The notes beneath the pieces are model-generated. The model saw only the letters and a list, made by a program, of their open reading frames with translations, was not told the origin of the DNA and did not search any database. A program made the position numbers and the translations under genes. From the NCBI RefSeq assembly GCF_004343305.1, contig NZ_SMAF01000002.1, forward strand, positions 16,129-80,128: 64,000 bases of DNA, in the 5' to 3' direction. Positions 55,525-64,000 of this stretch are shown in pieces (position 1 is the stretch's first letter; each line of letters begins with the position of its first letter). This DNA comes from Pseudofulvimonas gallinarii (GTDB lineage: Bacteria > Pseudomonadota > Gammaproteobacteria > Xanthomonadales > UBA2363).

Positions 55525-55974
55525 ATGATTGCCCGCATCCTTACCCTCGCACTGGTTTCCCTTTCGCTGACGGCCTGCGCCACCAGCGGTTACAACCGTT
55601 CCGGTTACGGTTATGGCACGGCCCCGGGCGGCTACGCCTATTGCCAGCACTGTGGCGTCGTCGATCGCATAGAAGTGTTCTACGGCGAACGCCGCGCCGG
55701 CGGCGGTGGTGCCGTTGTCGGCGCGATCGTCGGTGGCGTTCTCGGCAGCCAGGTCGGCAGCGGTCGCGGTCGCGATGCCGCGACGGTGGCCGGCGCTGTC
55801 GCCGGTGGCGTTGCCGGACACCAGATCGAAAAGAACGTGCGTGGCGCTCCGACCTACGACGTGTTCGTGACCATGGATGACGGCCGTCGCCTGGTGCTCA
55901 CGCAGCGCGACATCTACAGCCTGCGCGAAGGCTCGCGCGTGCGCGTGTCCGGCAATCGCGCCCGCCCGCTGTAA
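55525..55974 (+). CDS. Glycine-zipper (SlyB-like) outer-membrane lipoprotein
   Basis: 149 residues. Lipobox LTAC after a short signal peptide. A Gly/Tyr-rich segment with C-x-x-C (YCQHC), then the glycine-zipper GGGAVVGAIVGGVLGSQVGS and AVAGGVAGHQIE of Rick_17kDa/SlyB proteins. C-terminal beta domain (VFVTMDDGRRLVLTQRD). Envelope-integrity lipoprotein. CAGGAGA lies upstream of the ATG. Confidence 0.93.
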   Translation: MIARILTLALVSLSLTACATSGYNRSGYGYGTAPGGYAYCQHCGVVDRIEVFYGERRAGGGGAVVGAIVGGVLGSQVGSGRGRDAATVAGAVAGGVAGHQIEKNVRGAPTYDVFVTMDDGRRLVLTQRDIYSLREGSRVRVSGNRARPL

Positions 55975-55996
55975 AGCCCGGGCGCAGGAGACTGTC

Positions 55997-56791
55997 ATGC
56001 GCACCTTTGCATTACTGATCGGCGTTCTTGCCTCCGGAACCGCCCTGTCGGCCAGCGCCGCGTCAGCGCTTGACGCGGTGCTCGCCTGCGAAGAGGCCGG
56101 CGCGTGGTCGCGGGGCCACGAGGACCTCGCAGCCTCCGCCACCGCAGCCGGCTTCAGCTGTCGCGAACACAATGGCGTGCGCAGCTTGCGACTGTCCTGC
56201 ACGGGTGGAACCGCACGCGCGTTCGGCACGCCGGTACGCGAGTTTGAACTGGCCCGGCAGGCCGATGGCAGCCGCATTCTTTCGGTGGTCCTCAACAGCG
56301 GCCCGGCGGCGGTCAGGCCGAAAGTGCCGGAGGGCGTGAGCGCCGATACCGGCATGCACGTCGAACTGGATACGCGTGAAGACGGTCGTGCCGAAGTGCG
56401 TTGTCGCATGGCCGGCGATCTGCCGCCACACGGCAGCGTTGCCGGGACGCTGGATTTCCGCGGTCAGCAGCCCGTCCCTGCCATGCGCGTGTGCGCCACG
56501 CCCGTCGATCGCCGCAGCGAACCCACCTGCGTCCTGACATCGACCGGCCAGCGCGATTACGTGATCGAGCACCTGCCCGCCGGTGACTACTACCTCACGG
56601 CGTTCGCCACCGAGGACAATCCGAACCGCCTGTTCGGCGTCTACAGCAGCCCGATGGCGGATTGCCCGTCCTCGACCGGTTGCGAGCGCCAGCGCCTGCA
56701 GAAGGTGACGGTCCTGCCCGGCGAGGTGCATGGCGCTATCGATCCGAACACGCTGATGCCTGAACTGCCGGCGATCCTGCGCGGCCGGTAG
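55997..56791 (+). CDS. Exported hypothetical protein
   Basis: 264 residues with signal peptide (ALLIGVLASGTALSASA). The mature region has paired cysteines (ACEEAG ... FSCREH; LSC; CRMAG; CATP; CVLTS; DCPSSTGC), suggesting disulfides. A C-terminal beta-sandwich-like stretch (VIEHLPAGDYYLTAFATED) resembles carboxypeptidase-regulatory or prealbumin-like folds. Function unknown. CAGGAGA lies about 6 bases before ATG 55997. It is 22 bp after the lipoprotein gene and probably cotranscribed. Confidence 0.8.
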   Translation: MRTFALLIGVLASGTALSASAASALDAVLACEEAGAWSRGHEDLAASATAAGFSCREHNGVRSLRLSCTGGTARAFGTPVREFELARQADGSRILSVVLNSGPAAVRPKVPEGVSADTGMHVELDTREDGRAEVRCRMAGDLPPHGSVAGTLDFRGQQPVPAMRVCATPVDRRSEPTCVLTSTGQRDYVIEHLPAGDYYLTAFATEDNPNRLFGVYSSPMADCPSSTGCERQRLQKVTVLPGEVHGAIDPNTLMPELPAILRGR

Positions 56792-56804
56792 TCACCACCG
56801 GCAA

Positions 56805-56832
56805 CAAAAAACCCCGGCTTTCCAGCCGGGGT
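56805..56832 (-). terminator. Rho-independent terminator of the cold-shock gene
   Basis: 9-bp stem ACCCCGGCT/AGCCGGGGT (56811-56832) with a four-base loop, followed on the minus strand by six T (56810-56805). It lies 32 bp past the csp stop and may also stop rightward transcripts. Confidence 0.88.
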
Positions 56833-56864
56833 CTCCCTCCCTGCCTCTTGTTCTCCTGTCAGCT

Positions 56865-57074
56865 TCAGGCCGGCGAAACTTCGTCCGCCTGCAGGCCCTT
56901 CTGGCCCTGGACCACCTTGAAGCTCACCTTCTGGCCTTCCTGCAGGCTGCGGAAGCCCGTTCCCTGGATGGCCCGGAAGTGGACAAAAACATCGGGACCA
57001 TTGTCCCGGCTGATGAACCCGAATCCCTTGGCATCGTTGAACCACTTCACGGTGCCGATCTGCCGGTCAGACAT
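56865..57074 (-). CDS. Cold-shock protein (CspA family)
   Basis: 69 residues, one cold-shock domain. [18 protein letters not shown] holds RNP1 (K-G-F-G-F-I), DVFVHFRAI holds RNP2, and the C-terminal [19 protein letters not shown] completes the beta-barrel. Nucleic-acid chaperone. ATG 57074 (MSDRQIG) is preferred to 57080. A promoter about 150 bp upstream predicts a long 5' leader, typical of cspA-like thermoregulated mRNAs. Confidence 0.95.
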   Translation of the reverse strand: MSDRQIGTVKWFNDAKGFGFISRDNGPDVFVHFRAIQGTGFRSLQEGQKVSFKVVQGQKGLQADEVSPA

Positions 57075-57231
57075 GTACACACTCCGAAACGATTTGTAGA
57101 CAAGGCCGTATCGGGACGGCCGACTTACTGGATGTACGGATAGCGGAGCAGGCGGCGGATGCCGGGCTGCAACGCGTCAGGTCCGGCATCTGACCCCTCG
57201 GCACAGGCGACCGTCCAGGACCAGTGCCTGA

Positions 57232-57262
57232 AGTATACGTGAATGAAATACGCTCTTGACAA
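57232..57262 (-). promoter_or_regulatory. Candidate csp promoter
   Basis: On the minus strand, TTGTCA (57262-57257) and TATACT (57237-57232) are separated by 19 bp, slightly long. The transcript would carry a ~150-nt 5' untranslated leader to ATG 57074. The overlapping plus strand also shows TTGACA (57256-57261), but without a -10. Confidence 0.45.
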
Positions 57263-57311
57263 GTGGGCACCAGCACCATTTCCGACGACGAAATGAATCG
57301 TTTTCGCGCCT

Positions 57312-57345
57312 GAGCGAATCATGAATGGGATTCATTCCCATGTAT
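57312..57345. promoter_or_regulatory. Imperfect palindrome upstream of tonB
   Basis: ATGGGA-TTCAT-TCCCAT, embedded in a GAATG/CATTC-rich stretch, about 85 bp before the tonB start. A Fur-type operator would fit a tonB gene, but the match to the Fur consensus is weak. Confidence 0.3.
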
Positions 57346-57423
57346 GGCCCTTTGTCAGGGCCCGGGGTACCACATGTCAAGGACCCAACGGGCAGGGATG
57401 CCGGTCACTCCAGGGAGATCGCC

Positions 57424-58090
57424 ATGAGCCGGACAACTCCGACCGAACCGCTGAGCTGGCGCCGCATCGGTGCACTGAGTTCAACCGTCAACCTGCATGT
57501 GCTTGCCGTCGCCGCCGCCTTCTTGGCGATGAACGCGCCGCGCACGCCGCTCGACCTGGTGCGCGCACCACCGCCGCCGATGACCGTGGAGCTGCGCGAC
57601 CCGCCACCCATCGAGGCGCCGGTGGTACCCGTGGCCGAAACCGTGCCACCGGTGAGCCGCCCGGAGCCGCGGCCGCGTCCGCTGCCGGTGGTCGACGAGG
57701 CCATCCCTGCCGTCGCGACCGGCGCCGCGGCAAGCCTCGAAGCGCCGCCGGATTCCCGATTCGCACCGGTGGCGGCCGATACGGCTTCGACGCCTGCGGT
57801 GCCTCCCGGCGAAGCGGCCTCCGTCGCCTACGACCATGCGCCGGCGCCGGCCTACCCCCCCGCTGTCGCGTACGCGTGGCGAGGAAGGCGAAGTCCTGCT
57901 GCGCGTCCTGGTGGGCGTCGACGGTCGCACCACGCAGGTCCGCCTGCATCGCAGCAGCGGCCATGCCCGCCTGGACCGCTCGGCGCTCAACGCGGTACAG
58001 CGCTGGCGCTTCCGTCCGGCGCGCGTCGATGGCGTGCCGCGCGAGGCGTGGATCGTGATACCCGTGAACTTCAGCCTCGGACGCGGCTGA
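57424..58090 (+). pseudogene. tonB: TonB-like energy transducer, frameshifted at a C7 run
   Basis: First frame (57424-~57855): membrane anchor (LHVLAVAAAFLAMNAP), then a Pro-rich periplasmic linker (PPPMTVELRDPPPIEAPVVP). Second frame (to 58090): EEGEVLLRVLVGVDGRTTQV and ALNAVQRWRFRPARVDGVP, the TonB C-terminal domain. The frames join at CCCCCCC (57855-57861). Removing one C gives TAC-CCC-CCG-CTG and one continuous ~221-residue TonB. AGGGAG lies upstream of the ATG. It could be a true null, a phase-variable tract, or a sequencing error. Confidence 0.85.
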
Positions 58091-58116
58091 ATGCCCGGCG
58101 CGACTGGACCGGCCGC

Positions 58117-58557
58117 TCAGTCGGTCCAGTTCGCGCTGACGCAGCGCCACTGGCCGTCGTCCTCGCGCCAGACGCTTTCGACCTTCACATGCCGGCCGCT
58201 GTCCGGCAGCCAGCCACCGGCGCTGCCGGTGACCACGGCATCGACCTTCACGGTCGCGCGCCCACCCGCGTGGAGCCGGATCTCGTAGGGGCCGGTGCTG
58301 ATGCCGATCCGTTCGCGACGCAGCGTCAGCGCGCGCAACCAGCCATGCAGCTGGCGGCGGTCGAATTGGCCGTCGTTGCCATTGAAATCCGGCCCGACAT
58401 GCTCGATGAACCCGGCAATGTCTCCGTCTTCAATGGCGGTCTCCATGGCGGCCATTGTTTCCCGCAGCCGCTGCTCGGCCGGCACCCGGGTGCACGCGCA
58501 CATCAGCAACGCCAGACCCGTTGCGAGCACGCCCTTGAAAGTCATTCGCGAGCCCAT
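58117..58557 (-). CDS. Putative lipoprotein, NTF2/SnoaL-like domain
   Basis: 146 residues. Signal peptide ending LMCAC suggests lipidation on the Cys. The mature part (LRETMAAMETAIEDGDIAGF, ... RVSANWTD-like end: DGQWRCVSANWTD) has the helix-then-sheet pattern of NTF2-like DUF4440 proteins. Function unknown. GGAG is about 10 bases from ATG 58557. It faces the tonB remnant (26 bp between stops). Confidence 0.72.
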   Translation of the reverse strand: MGSRMTFKGVLATGLALLMCACTRVPAEQRLRETMAAMETAIEDGDIAGFIEHVGPDFNGNDGQFDRRQLHGWLRALTLRRERIGISTGPYEIRLHAGGRATVKVDAVVTGSAGGWLPDSGRHVKVESVWREDDGQWRCVSANWTD

Positions 58558-58674
58558 CGCCACCGCACCTCCATCACCTGACAGGCAACTGTATCGCGCC
58601 GGCCGCACCCGGGCCGTACTTGCGCAGCTACCCTGCTCCACCTAGCCTGCCGGCACCTACAGGGAGACACCCGA

Positions 58675-60519
58675 ATGACCCGAACCCTCCTGCTTCCCGC
58701 GCTGATCGCCGTCGCGCTGTCAGGCCCTGCGCAGTCCGGCAGCGCCGATGCCGGCAACCGCGGTGGCGCAAGCGCAAAGTCCGTCGATGCGGCGGCCGCA
58801 CGCGACTTCGTGGCCCGCATCAATGACGAATACCGCGCCAGCTATCCGGAACTGTCGTCGGCGCAATGGATCGCCTCGACCTACATCAACGGCGATTCGC
58901 AGCTGGTCGCCGCCAAGGCGAACGAGCGCAACCTGGCCTGGCTCAACCAGACCAACGAAGCGGCCAAGGTGTTCGCATCGGTGCCGGGCATCGACGCGGC
59001 CAGCGCACGCACGCTCGGACTGCTGAAACTGCAGACGGCGATGCCTGCGCCCTCCGATGCCGCCCGGCGCAGTGAACTGGCCGCCATCGCGGCGCGCATG
59101 GAAGCCCTCTATGGTTCCGGCAAGCACTGCGGCGATCCGGGCAACGAAGCGACCTGCCGCGATCTCGGCGAGCTCTCCGACGTGCTGTACAAGGATCGCG
59201 ACTGGGATGCACAGCTGGATGCCTGGCGCGGCTGGCACACCATCTCGCGCCCGATGCGTCGCGACTACGTGCGCTTCGTGGAGCTGGTCAACGAAGGCTC
59301 GCGCGAACTGGGCTTCGCCAATGGCGGCGAGATGTGGCGCGCCGGCTACGACATGAGCCCGGCGGAGTTCGAGGCGGAAACCGATCGCCTGTGGGACCAG
59401 GTGAAGCCGCTGTACGAGTCCCTGCACTGCCACGTCCGCCATGCGCTGGGCACGCGCTATGGCGACCGCATGCCGGAGGACGGCACCATCCCGGCACACG
59501 TGACCGGCAACATGTGGGCGCAGGACTGGTCGGCGCTGTATCCGCTGGTGGAGCCGTATCCGGGGGTGACCAGCCTTGACGTCGATGCCGCCATCGAGGC
59601 CAGTGGCATGGATGCGACGGCGATGACGCGTCGCGCCGAGGATTTCTACACCTCGCTGGGCATGCCGGCGCTGCCGGCGTCGTTCTACCAGCGCTCGCAG
59701 TTCACCAAGCCCGCCGACCGCGAGGTCGTCTGCCACGCTTCGGCCTGGGACATGGACATGCAGGGCGATGTGCGCATCAAGATGTGCATCAAGCCGAACG
59801 AGGAGGAATTCCGCACCATCTACCACGAGCTTGGCCACATCTATTACTACCTGGCCTACAACGCACTGCCGCCTCTGTTCCAGAACGGCGCGCATGACGG
59901 CTTCCACGAAGCCATCGGCGACACGGTCATGCTGTCGCTGACGCCTTCGTACCTCTCCAGCATCGGCCTGGTGCCGGCGGCAGCCGAGAACCCGCAGGCC
60001 ACGCTCAACGAGCAGATGAAACTGGCGCTGGAGAAGGTGGTGTTCCTGCCCTTCGGCAAGCTCATCGACCAGTGGCGCTGGGCGGTGTTCGACGGCCGCA
60101 TCAAGCCGGAGCGCTACAACGACGGCTGGTGGCAGCTGCGCCGCCAGTACCAGGGCATCAGCGCCGAAGGCCGGACCGAAGAGGATTTCGATCCGGGCGC
60201 CAAGTACCATGTCCCGGGCAACACGCCATACACGCGCTACTTCCTCGCCCACATCCTGCAGTTCCAGTTCCACAAGGCGCTCTGCGACGCCGCCGGCCAC
60301 ACCGGTCCGCTGCACACCTGCTCGGTGTATGGCAATAAGGCCGCCGGCGAAAAGTTCTGGGCCATGCTGCAGCGGGGCAACAGCCAGCCATGGCAGCTGA
60401 CGCTGCGCGAGCTGACCGGAACCGGGCAGATGGATGCCAGCGCGATCCTGGATTACTTCGCGCCGTTGAAGACCTGGCTCGACGAGCAGAACGCCGGCCG
60501 CGACTGCGGCTGGCGATAA
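58675..60519 (+). CDS. M2 family peptidyl-dipeptidase (ACE-like)
   Basis: 614 residues with signal peptide ([16 protein letters not shown]). Single-domain angiotensin-converting-enzyme homologue: zinc site [12 protein letters not shown] (HExxH), third ligand Glu in [13 protein letters not shown], and C-terminal catalytic-pocket residues [17 protein letters not shown]. Bacterial examples (Xanthomonas) release dipeptides from C-termini. The length is that of the germinal ACE domain. AGGGAG lies upstream, and a strong terminator follows. Confidence 0.95.
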   Translation: MTRTLLLPALIAVALSGPAQSGSADAGNRGGASAKSVDAAAARDFVARINDEYRASYPELSSAQWIASTYINGDSQLVAAKANERNLAWLNQTNEAAKVFASVPGIDAASARTLGLLKLQTAMPAPSDAARRSELAAIAARMEALYGSGKHCGDPGNEATCRDLGELSDVLYKDRDWDAQLDAWRGWHTISRPMRRDYVRFVELVNEGSRELGFANGGEMWRAGYDMSPAEFEAETDRLWDQVKPLYESLHCHVRHALGTRYGDRMPEDGTIPAHVTGNMWAQDWSALYPLVEPYPGVTSLDVDAAIEASGMDATAMTRRAEDFYTSLGMPALPASFYQRSQFTKPADREVVCHASAWDMDMQGDVRIKMCIKPNEEEFRTIYHELGHIYYYLAYNALPPLFQNGAHDGFHEAIGDTVMLSLTPSYLSSIGLVPAAAENPQATLNEQMKLALEKVVFLPFGKLIDQWRWAVFDGRIKPERYNDGWWQLRRQYQGISAEGRTEEDFDPGAKYHVPGNTPYTRYFLAHILQFQFHKALCDAAGHTGPLHTCSVYGNKAAGEKFWAMLQRGNSQPWQLTLRELTGTGQMDASAILDYFAPLKTWLDEQNAGRDCGWR

Positions 60520-60582
60520 CCGGCCGGGTTGCTCTCAGCAAGGCAGGACGCCGGTCGCGATGCCGTGGCCGGCGTGACCATG

Positions 60583-60611
60583 GCCCGGCGCAGGATGCGC
60601 CGGGCTTTTTT
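60583..60611 (+). terminator. Rho-independent terminator after the M2 peptidase gene
   Basis: Perfect 10-bp stem GCCCGGCGCA/TGCGCCGGGC, GGA loop, six T. The reverse orientation has no T-run, so it mainly serves the rightward gene. Confidence 0.92.
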
Positions 60612-60618
60612 CCATCCC

Positions 60619-61755
60619 TCAGGCGCGCGGTTCGATTGCGACCCGCAGCAGCTTGCCATCCGCTTCGTCGGTGAGCAGGTACAGGAAACCGTCCGGCCCG
60701 ACGCGCACGTCGCGGATGCGCTTCTTCATGTCGAGGAGGATGCGCTCCTCGTGCACCACGCGCTCGCCGTCCAGCTCAAGCCGCGCAACCAGCTGGAACG
60801 CCAGCGCGCCGACGAACAGGTTGCCCTTCCAGTCCGGGAAGCGGTCGTGGTCGTAGAACGCCATCCCGCTGGGCGCGATCGAAGGTTTCCACATGTGTAA
60901 CGGCTGCTCCATGCCTTCGCGCTCAGTGCCCTCGGCTTCCGGGATCGGCTGACCTGAGTAGTTGATGCCGTAGGTGATGACGGGCCAGCCGTAGTTGCCG
61001 CCGGCGCGCGCGATGTTGATCTCGTCGCCGCCGCGCGGACCGTGCTCGTGCGTCCAGAGCTCGCCGGTCACCGGGTGCAGCGCCGCACCCTGCACGTTGC
61101 GATGGCCGTATGACCAGATCTCGGGCATGGCATCGCGTGTTTGCGTGAACGGGTTGTCGTCCGGCACCAGGCCGCTCGTGAAAATGCGCACGACCTTGCC
61201 CTGGTGGCGGTCGAGGCGCTGCGCATCGGCGCGCTGGTTGCGTTCGCCCAGCGTGATGAACAGGTGGCCGCGGCCATCGGGAACCAGCCGTGACCCGAAG
61301 TGGACGTCGCCCTGCGCGACCTTCGGCTCCTGGCGGAACAGCAGCTCCACGTCCTTGAGTTCATCGCCTTCCAGGCGCGCCGACGACACGGCGGTACCAG
61401 CGCCGTTGCGAAGCTTTTCCGCATAGGACAGGTAGAGGACGCCGTTGTCGGCGAATCGTGGATCAAGGGCGATGTCGAGCAGCCCACCCTGGCCCTGGTA
61501 GTGCACTTCGGGAACGCCCTTGACCGGATCGGAAACCGTCCCGTCGGGCGATACAATGCGCAGGCGGCCCGGACGCTCGGTCACCAGCATGCGTCCGTCG
61601 GGCATGAAGGCCACCGACCACGGAAACTGCAGTCCCGATGCGACGGTCGTGACGCGAAGCGGGCCTTTCTCGCTGGAATGAACCGCGTCGGCGGCCAGCG
61701 CGGGCACCGGGCCTGCCAGGAATGTGGCGGCAATGATCGAGGCGATGAAGCGCAT
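60619..61755 (-). CDS. PQQ-dependent aldose sugar dehydrogenase (YliI-like)
   Basis: 378 residues, signal peptide (FIASIIAATFLAGPVPALA), periplasmic. Six-bladed soluble glucose-dehydrogenase fold: GLQFPWSVAFMPDGRMLVTE, GLLDIALDPRFADNG, SRLVPDGRGHLFITLGERN, YGHRNVQGAALHPVTGELW (catalytic-His region), EHGPRGGDEINIARAG. Oxidises aldoses with PQQ. No PQQ synthesis genes are in view. Confidence 0.93.
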   Translation of the reverse strand: MRFIASIIAATFLAGPVPALAADAVHSSEKGPLRVTTVASGLQFPWSVAFMPDGRMLVTERPGRLRIVSPDGTVSDPVKGVPEVHYQGQGGLLDIALDPRFADNGVLYLSYAEKLRNGAGTAVSSARLEGDELKDVELLFRQEPKVAQGDVHFGSRLVPDGRGHLFITLGERNQRADAQRLDRHQGKVVRIFTSGLVPDDNPFTQTRDAMPEIWSYGHRNVQGAALHPVTGELWTHEHGPRGGDEINIARAGGNYGWPVITYGINYSGQPIPEAEGTEREGMEQPLHMWKPSIAPSGMAFYDHDRFPDWKGNLFVGALAFQLVARLELDGERVVHEERILLDMKKRIRDVRVGPDGFLYLLTDEADGKLLRVAIEPRA

Positions 61756-61884
61756 GGGCAGGTCTCCTGTCAGGACCGGGCAAGCCTAACCCAGTACGCC
61801 GGCAGTGACCGCCGCAGAGGGGTCCGCGCTCAGCGGCCGTTGGCATCCGCCGCGCCATGCATGAACGCGCCGTGCCGCCGGCAA

Positions 61885-61913
61885 ATGAAAAGGGCGGGGA
61901 GATCCCCGCCCTT
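61885..61913 (-). terminator. Terminator after rplY
   Basis: Perfect 11-bp stem AAGGGCGGGGA/TCCCCGCCCTT; on the minus strand it is followed by TTTTCATTTG. It lies 24 bp past the rplY stop. Confidence 0.8.
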
Positions 61914-61936
61914 CCGGAAGCGGACCGCCGAAGCAA

Positions 61937-62563
61937 TTACTTCTTGTCGCCCTCGGCTTCACCCTCGGCCGGCTCTTCCTCGGCCTGGACTTCGCGGGCG
62001 GTGACCACGGCGTGGTCGTGTTCCTTGCCCAGCTTCAGTTCCGGGATTTCCACGCCATCCGGCAGCTTCAGGTCGGACAGGTGGACGATGTCGCCGACCT
62101 GCAGGTTGCCCAGGTCGATTTCGATGTGCTCCGGCAGGTTGCGCGGCAGGCACGCGACTTCGACGTCGGTGAACGCGTGCGAGATGACGACGCCGGAGGT
62201 CTTGCCGGCCGGCGACTTGTCCTCATTGAGGAAGTGCAGCGGCACGCGGACGCGGATCGCCTGGCTCAGGTCGACGCGCTGGAAGTCCAGATGCAGGATC
62301 TGCTGCTTGAACGGATGACGCTGCAGGTCACGCAGCAGCACCGGCTGGACATCGCCGTTGAGGCTCAGGTCGAGGATGGCCGAGTAGAACCACTCGTTCT
62401 GCGACAGCAGCCAGACGGTGTTGTGATCCATCTGGATGGACTTCGGCTCCAGGTCGCCGCCATAGACAATGGCGGGCACCTTGCCTGCATGACGGAGGCG
62501 GCGGCTCGCACCCTTCCCTCCCGCATCACGCAGTTCGACTTCGATCTTGTGGCTGGTTGCCAT
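61937..62563 (-). CDS. rplY: 50S ribosomal protein L25/general stress protein Ctc
   Basis: 208 residues, the long two-domain form. The N-terminal L25 domain (GKGASRRLRHAGKVPAIVYG) binds 5S rRNA; the C-terminal TL5/Ctc beta domain (VRVPLHFLNEDKSPAGK ... IEIDLGNLQVGDIVHLSDL in parts) ends in an acidic tail. Start ATG 62563 (MATSHKIEVEL). Downstream of prs, as is standard. Confidence 0.96.
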   Translation of the reverse strand: MATSHKIEVELRDAGGKGASRRLRHAGKVPAIVYGGDLEPKSIQMDHNTVWLLSQNEWFYSAILDLSLNGDVQPVLLRDLQRHPFKQQILHLDFQRVDLSQAIRVRVPLHFLNEDKSPAGKTSGVVISHAFTDVEVACLPRNLPEHIEIDLGNLQVGDIVHLSDLKLPDGVEIPELKLGKEHDHAVVTAREVQAEEEPAEGEAEGDKK

Positions 62564-62689
62564 GGTTTTCTCTCTTGCTTCAGTGTTGCCTTTCGGCTGG
62601 GCGCCTCCGCCGCGACCAGCGGAGGCTCGGAACGGAACCCGACGGCCAGGCCGGCGTCGCAACGCCGGTCCGGGCGACGTGCCCCGGAA

Positions 62690-63646
62690 TCAATCCACGT
62701 ACAGCGAACTCACCGACTGCCCGAAGGCGATGCGGCGGATGGTTTCGGCGAGCAGCTCGGCGACGCTGAGCTGGCGGATGCGGCTGCACTGGCGCGCACG
62801 CGGGCTCAGGGCGATGGTGTCGGTCACCACCAGCTCGTCGAGCACCGAACCCTCGACGTTCTCGATCGCCGCGCCGGAAAGCACCGGATGGGTGCAGTAG
62901 GCGACGACGCGACGGGCGCCGCGCTCCTTCAGCGCGCGCGCCGCGGCGCACAGCGTGCCGGCGGTGTCGACGATGTCGTCGACCAGCACGCACAGCTTGT
63001 CCTGCACGTCGCCGATGATGTTCATCACCGTCGACTCGTTCGGACGCGGGCGACGCTTGTCGATGATCGCCAGGTCGGCATCGTCCAGGCGCTTCGCGAT
63101 CGCGCGCGCGCGCACGACGCCACCGACGTCCGGCGACACCACGATCAGGTCGTCGGAACCCTGCTGGCGCCAGATATCGGCGAGCAGCACCGGCGAGGCA
63201 TAGACGTTGTCGACCGGCACCTCGAAGAAACCCTGGATCTGGTCGGCATGCAGGTCGACGGTCAGCACCCGGTCGGTACCGACGGCACCGATCATCTTCG
63301 CCGCCAGCTTGGCGGTGATCGGCACGCGCGCCGAGCGCGGGCGACGGTCCTGGCGGGCATAGCCGAAGTACGGCATCACCGCGGTCACCGACGACGCCGA
63401 TGCGCGCTTGAGCGCGTCGATGATGGCCAGCAGCTCCATGAAGTGGCTTGCCGTCGGCGCGCTGGTGGGCTGGATCACGAACACTTCCTGCCGACGCACG
63501 TTCTCTTCGATCTCAACCTGGACCTCGCCGTCGGAAAAGGTTCCGACCAGGGCCTTGCCCAACGGAATGCCCAGCTCATGGCCGATCGCCTCGGCAAGAG
63601 GCCGGTTGGCGTTGCCGCTGAAGATCAGGATGCCGTCGGTGTTCAT
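62690..63646 (-). CDS. prs: Ribose-phosphate pyrophosphokinase
   Basis: 318 residues; makes PRPP from ribose-5-phosphate and [14 protein letters not shown], flexible ATP loop [29 protein letters not shown] (cation site), and PRPP loop [18 protein letters not shown] 63646 matches the family start; longer forms reach 63721. tRNA-Gln lies about 105 bp upstream on the same strand. Confidence 0.97.
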   Translation of the reverse strand: MNTDGILIFSGNANRPLAEAIGHELGIPLGKALVGTFSDGEVQVEIEENVRRQEVFVIQPTSAPTASHFMELLAIIDALKRASASSVTAVMPYFGYARQDRRPRSARVPITAKLAAKMIGAVGTDRVLTVDLHADQIQGFFEVPVDNVYASPVLLADIWRQQGSDDLIVVSPDVGGVVRARAIAKRLDDADLAIIDKRRPRPNESTVMNIIGDVQDKLCVLVDDIVDTAGTLCAAARALKERGARRVVAYCTHPVLSGAAIENVEGSVLDELVVTDTIALSPRARQCSRIRQLSVAELLAETIRRIAFGQSVSSLYVD

Positions 63647-63751
63647 GGGTGCGCCTGCTGGCATGTGGTGGCGACGACGTCGCCGGTTGAAACCAAGATG
63701 CACGGTGCGGAATATCCGCACCCGCGTCGTTACCGACGACGCGAAACGGTG

Positions 63752-63827
63752 TGGCTGGGGCGGAAGGACTCGAACCTTCGAATGCGGGAATCAAAATCCC
63801 GTGCCTTACCAGCTTGGCGACGCCCCA
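63752..63827 (-). tRNA. tRNA-Gln (anticodon TTG)
   Basis: 76 nt read on the minus strand. Acceptor TGGGGCG pairs with CGCCCCA, followed by G and an encoded CCA (63754-63752). Anticodon stem CGGGA/TCCCG encloses TTTTGAT with TTG at 34-36. T-arm GGTTCGAGTCC is present. The position before prs is conserved in related gammaproteobacteria. Confidence 0.95.
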
Positions 63828-63841
63828 AATCTCTGTGGAAG

Positions 63842-64000
63842 GTCGGGCATCCTGCCGCGACTTCCACTTCGCAGGGCCGGGCAAAGCCCGCTCCTGCTCC
63901 ACCCGCCGCGTTGCCGCGTCGGGTGGCGGTACATCCTGTACCGCATTGCGCGCTGTCGATCCGCTCTCGCGATCATCCGCAGCGCCCCGGCATCCTGCCG
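63842..64000. repeat. Cluster of small hairpins with a TCC loop
   Basis: Three stems close on A-TCC-T: GGCA-TCC-TGCC (63846-63856, extended outward), GCGGTACA-TCC-TGTACCGC (63926-63944, perfect 8 bp) and CGGCA-TCC-TGCCG (63988-64000, cut by the window edge). A fourth, different stem CCACCCG...CGGGTGG is at 63899-63926. No gene seen here. Confidence 0.5.

Overview
The window is GC-rich, densely packed chromosomal DNA from a Gram-negative gammaproteobacterium. It most likely belongs to the Lysobacterales/Xanthomonadales (a Rhodanobacter-, Dokdonella- or Lysobacter-like lineage). The support is the gene content and order: tRNA-Gln/prs/rplY, surE-pcm-nlpD, dnaB-alr, serA divergent from a D-2-hydroxyglutarate dehydrogenase, and an RpfE-like protein. 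This placement is an inference from gene content, because no 16S rRNA is present. Most of the window is ordinary housekeeping sequence. Many very long antisense ORFs are codon-bias shadows and were left out.

Layout. 0-9 kb: DUF4124 protein, glutathione transferase, pgi, a sialidase-like secreted protein, an EF-hand protein, small hypotheticals, an M13 peptidase, a rhomboid protease and a Cys-less alkyltransferase-like protein. 9-20 kb: DUF47-Pit phosphate uptake, an aldehyde dehydrogenase, a G8-domain surface protein, an SLC13 permease, then D-2-hydroxyglutarate dehydrogenase facing serA. 21.4-22.6 kb: a small integron gene-cassette cluster without an integrase, followed by a nested repeat. 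22.9-29.6 kb: RpfE-like protein, an ABC-2 transporter with its DesKR-type two-component system, and a class III aminotransferase behind a structured leader. 29.8-38.8 kb: an MFS-acyltransferase fusion, a secreted zinc protease, the dnaB-alr-HipA-like-DUF3037 cluster, and an orphan MlaD/PqiC pair. 39-45.8 kb: a beta-helix surface protein, then queF-alkB-nlpD-pcm-surE read leftwards, with an Smr protein diverging. 46-49.4 kb: lpdA, then an IS3-family element sitting in the ruins of a siderophore-interacting-protein gene. 49.5-64 kb: FMN glutamate-synthase-like protein, TatD, TcdA, an FG-GAP surface protein, cytochrome c'-like protein, a glycine-zipper lipoprotein, a cold-shock protein, a frameshifted tonB, an ACE-like M2 dipeptidase, a sugar dehydrogenase, rplY, prs and tRNA-Gln.

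Most notable observations. (1) Four otherwise unrelated exported proteins (G8, zinc protease, beta-helix and FG-GAP proteins) end in variants of one short C-terminal motif, I-[FM]-x-[NDH]-G-F-[EDQ], at or within two residues of the stop. It looks like an undescribed C-terminal sorting or processing tag. (2) There is a CALIN-type cassette cluster with two well-formed attC sites. (3) A 129-bp repeat with hairpin ends occurs twice, 16 kb apart and in opposite orientation. (4) Two iron-uptake functions are broken: a siderophore-interacting protein gene is cut by the IS3 element, and tonB is frameshifted at a C7 tract. (5) A HipA-like kinase and a DUF3037 protein are translationally coupled downstream of alr.
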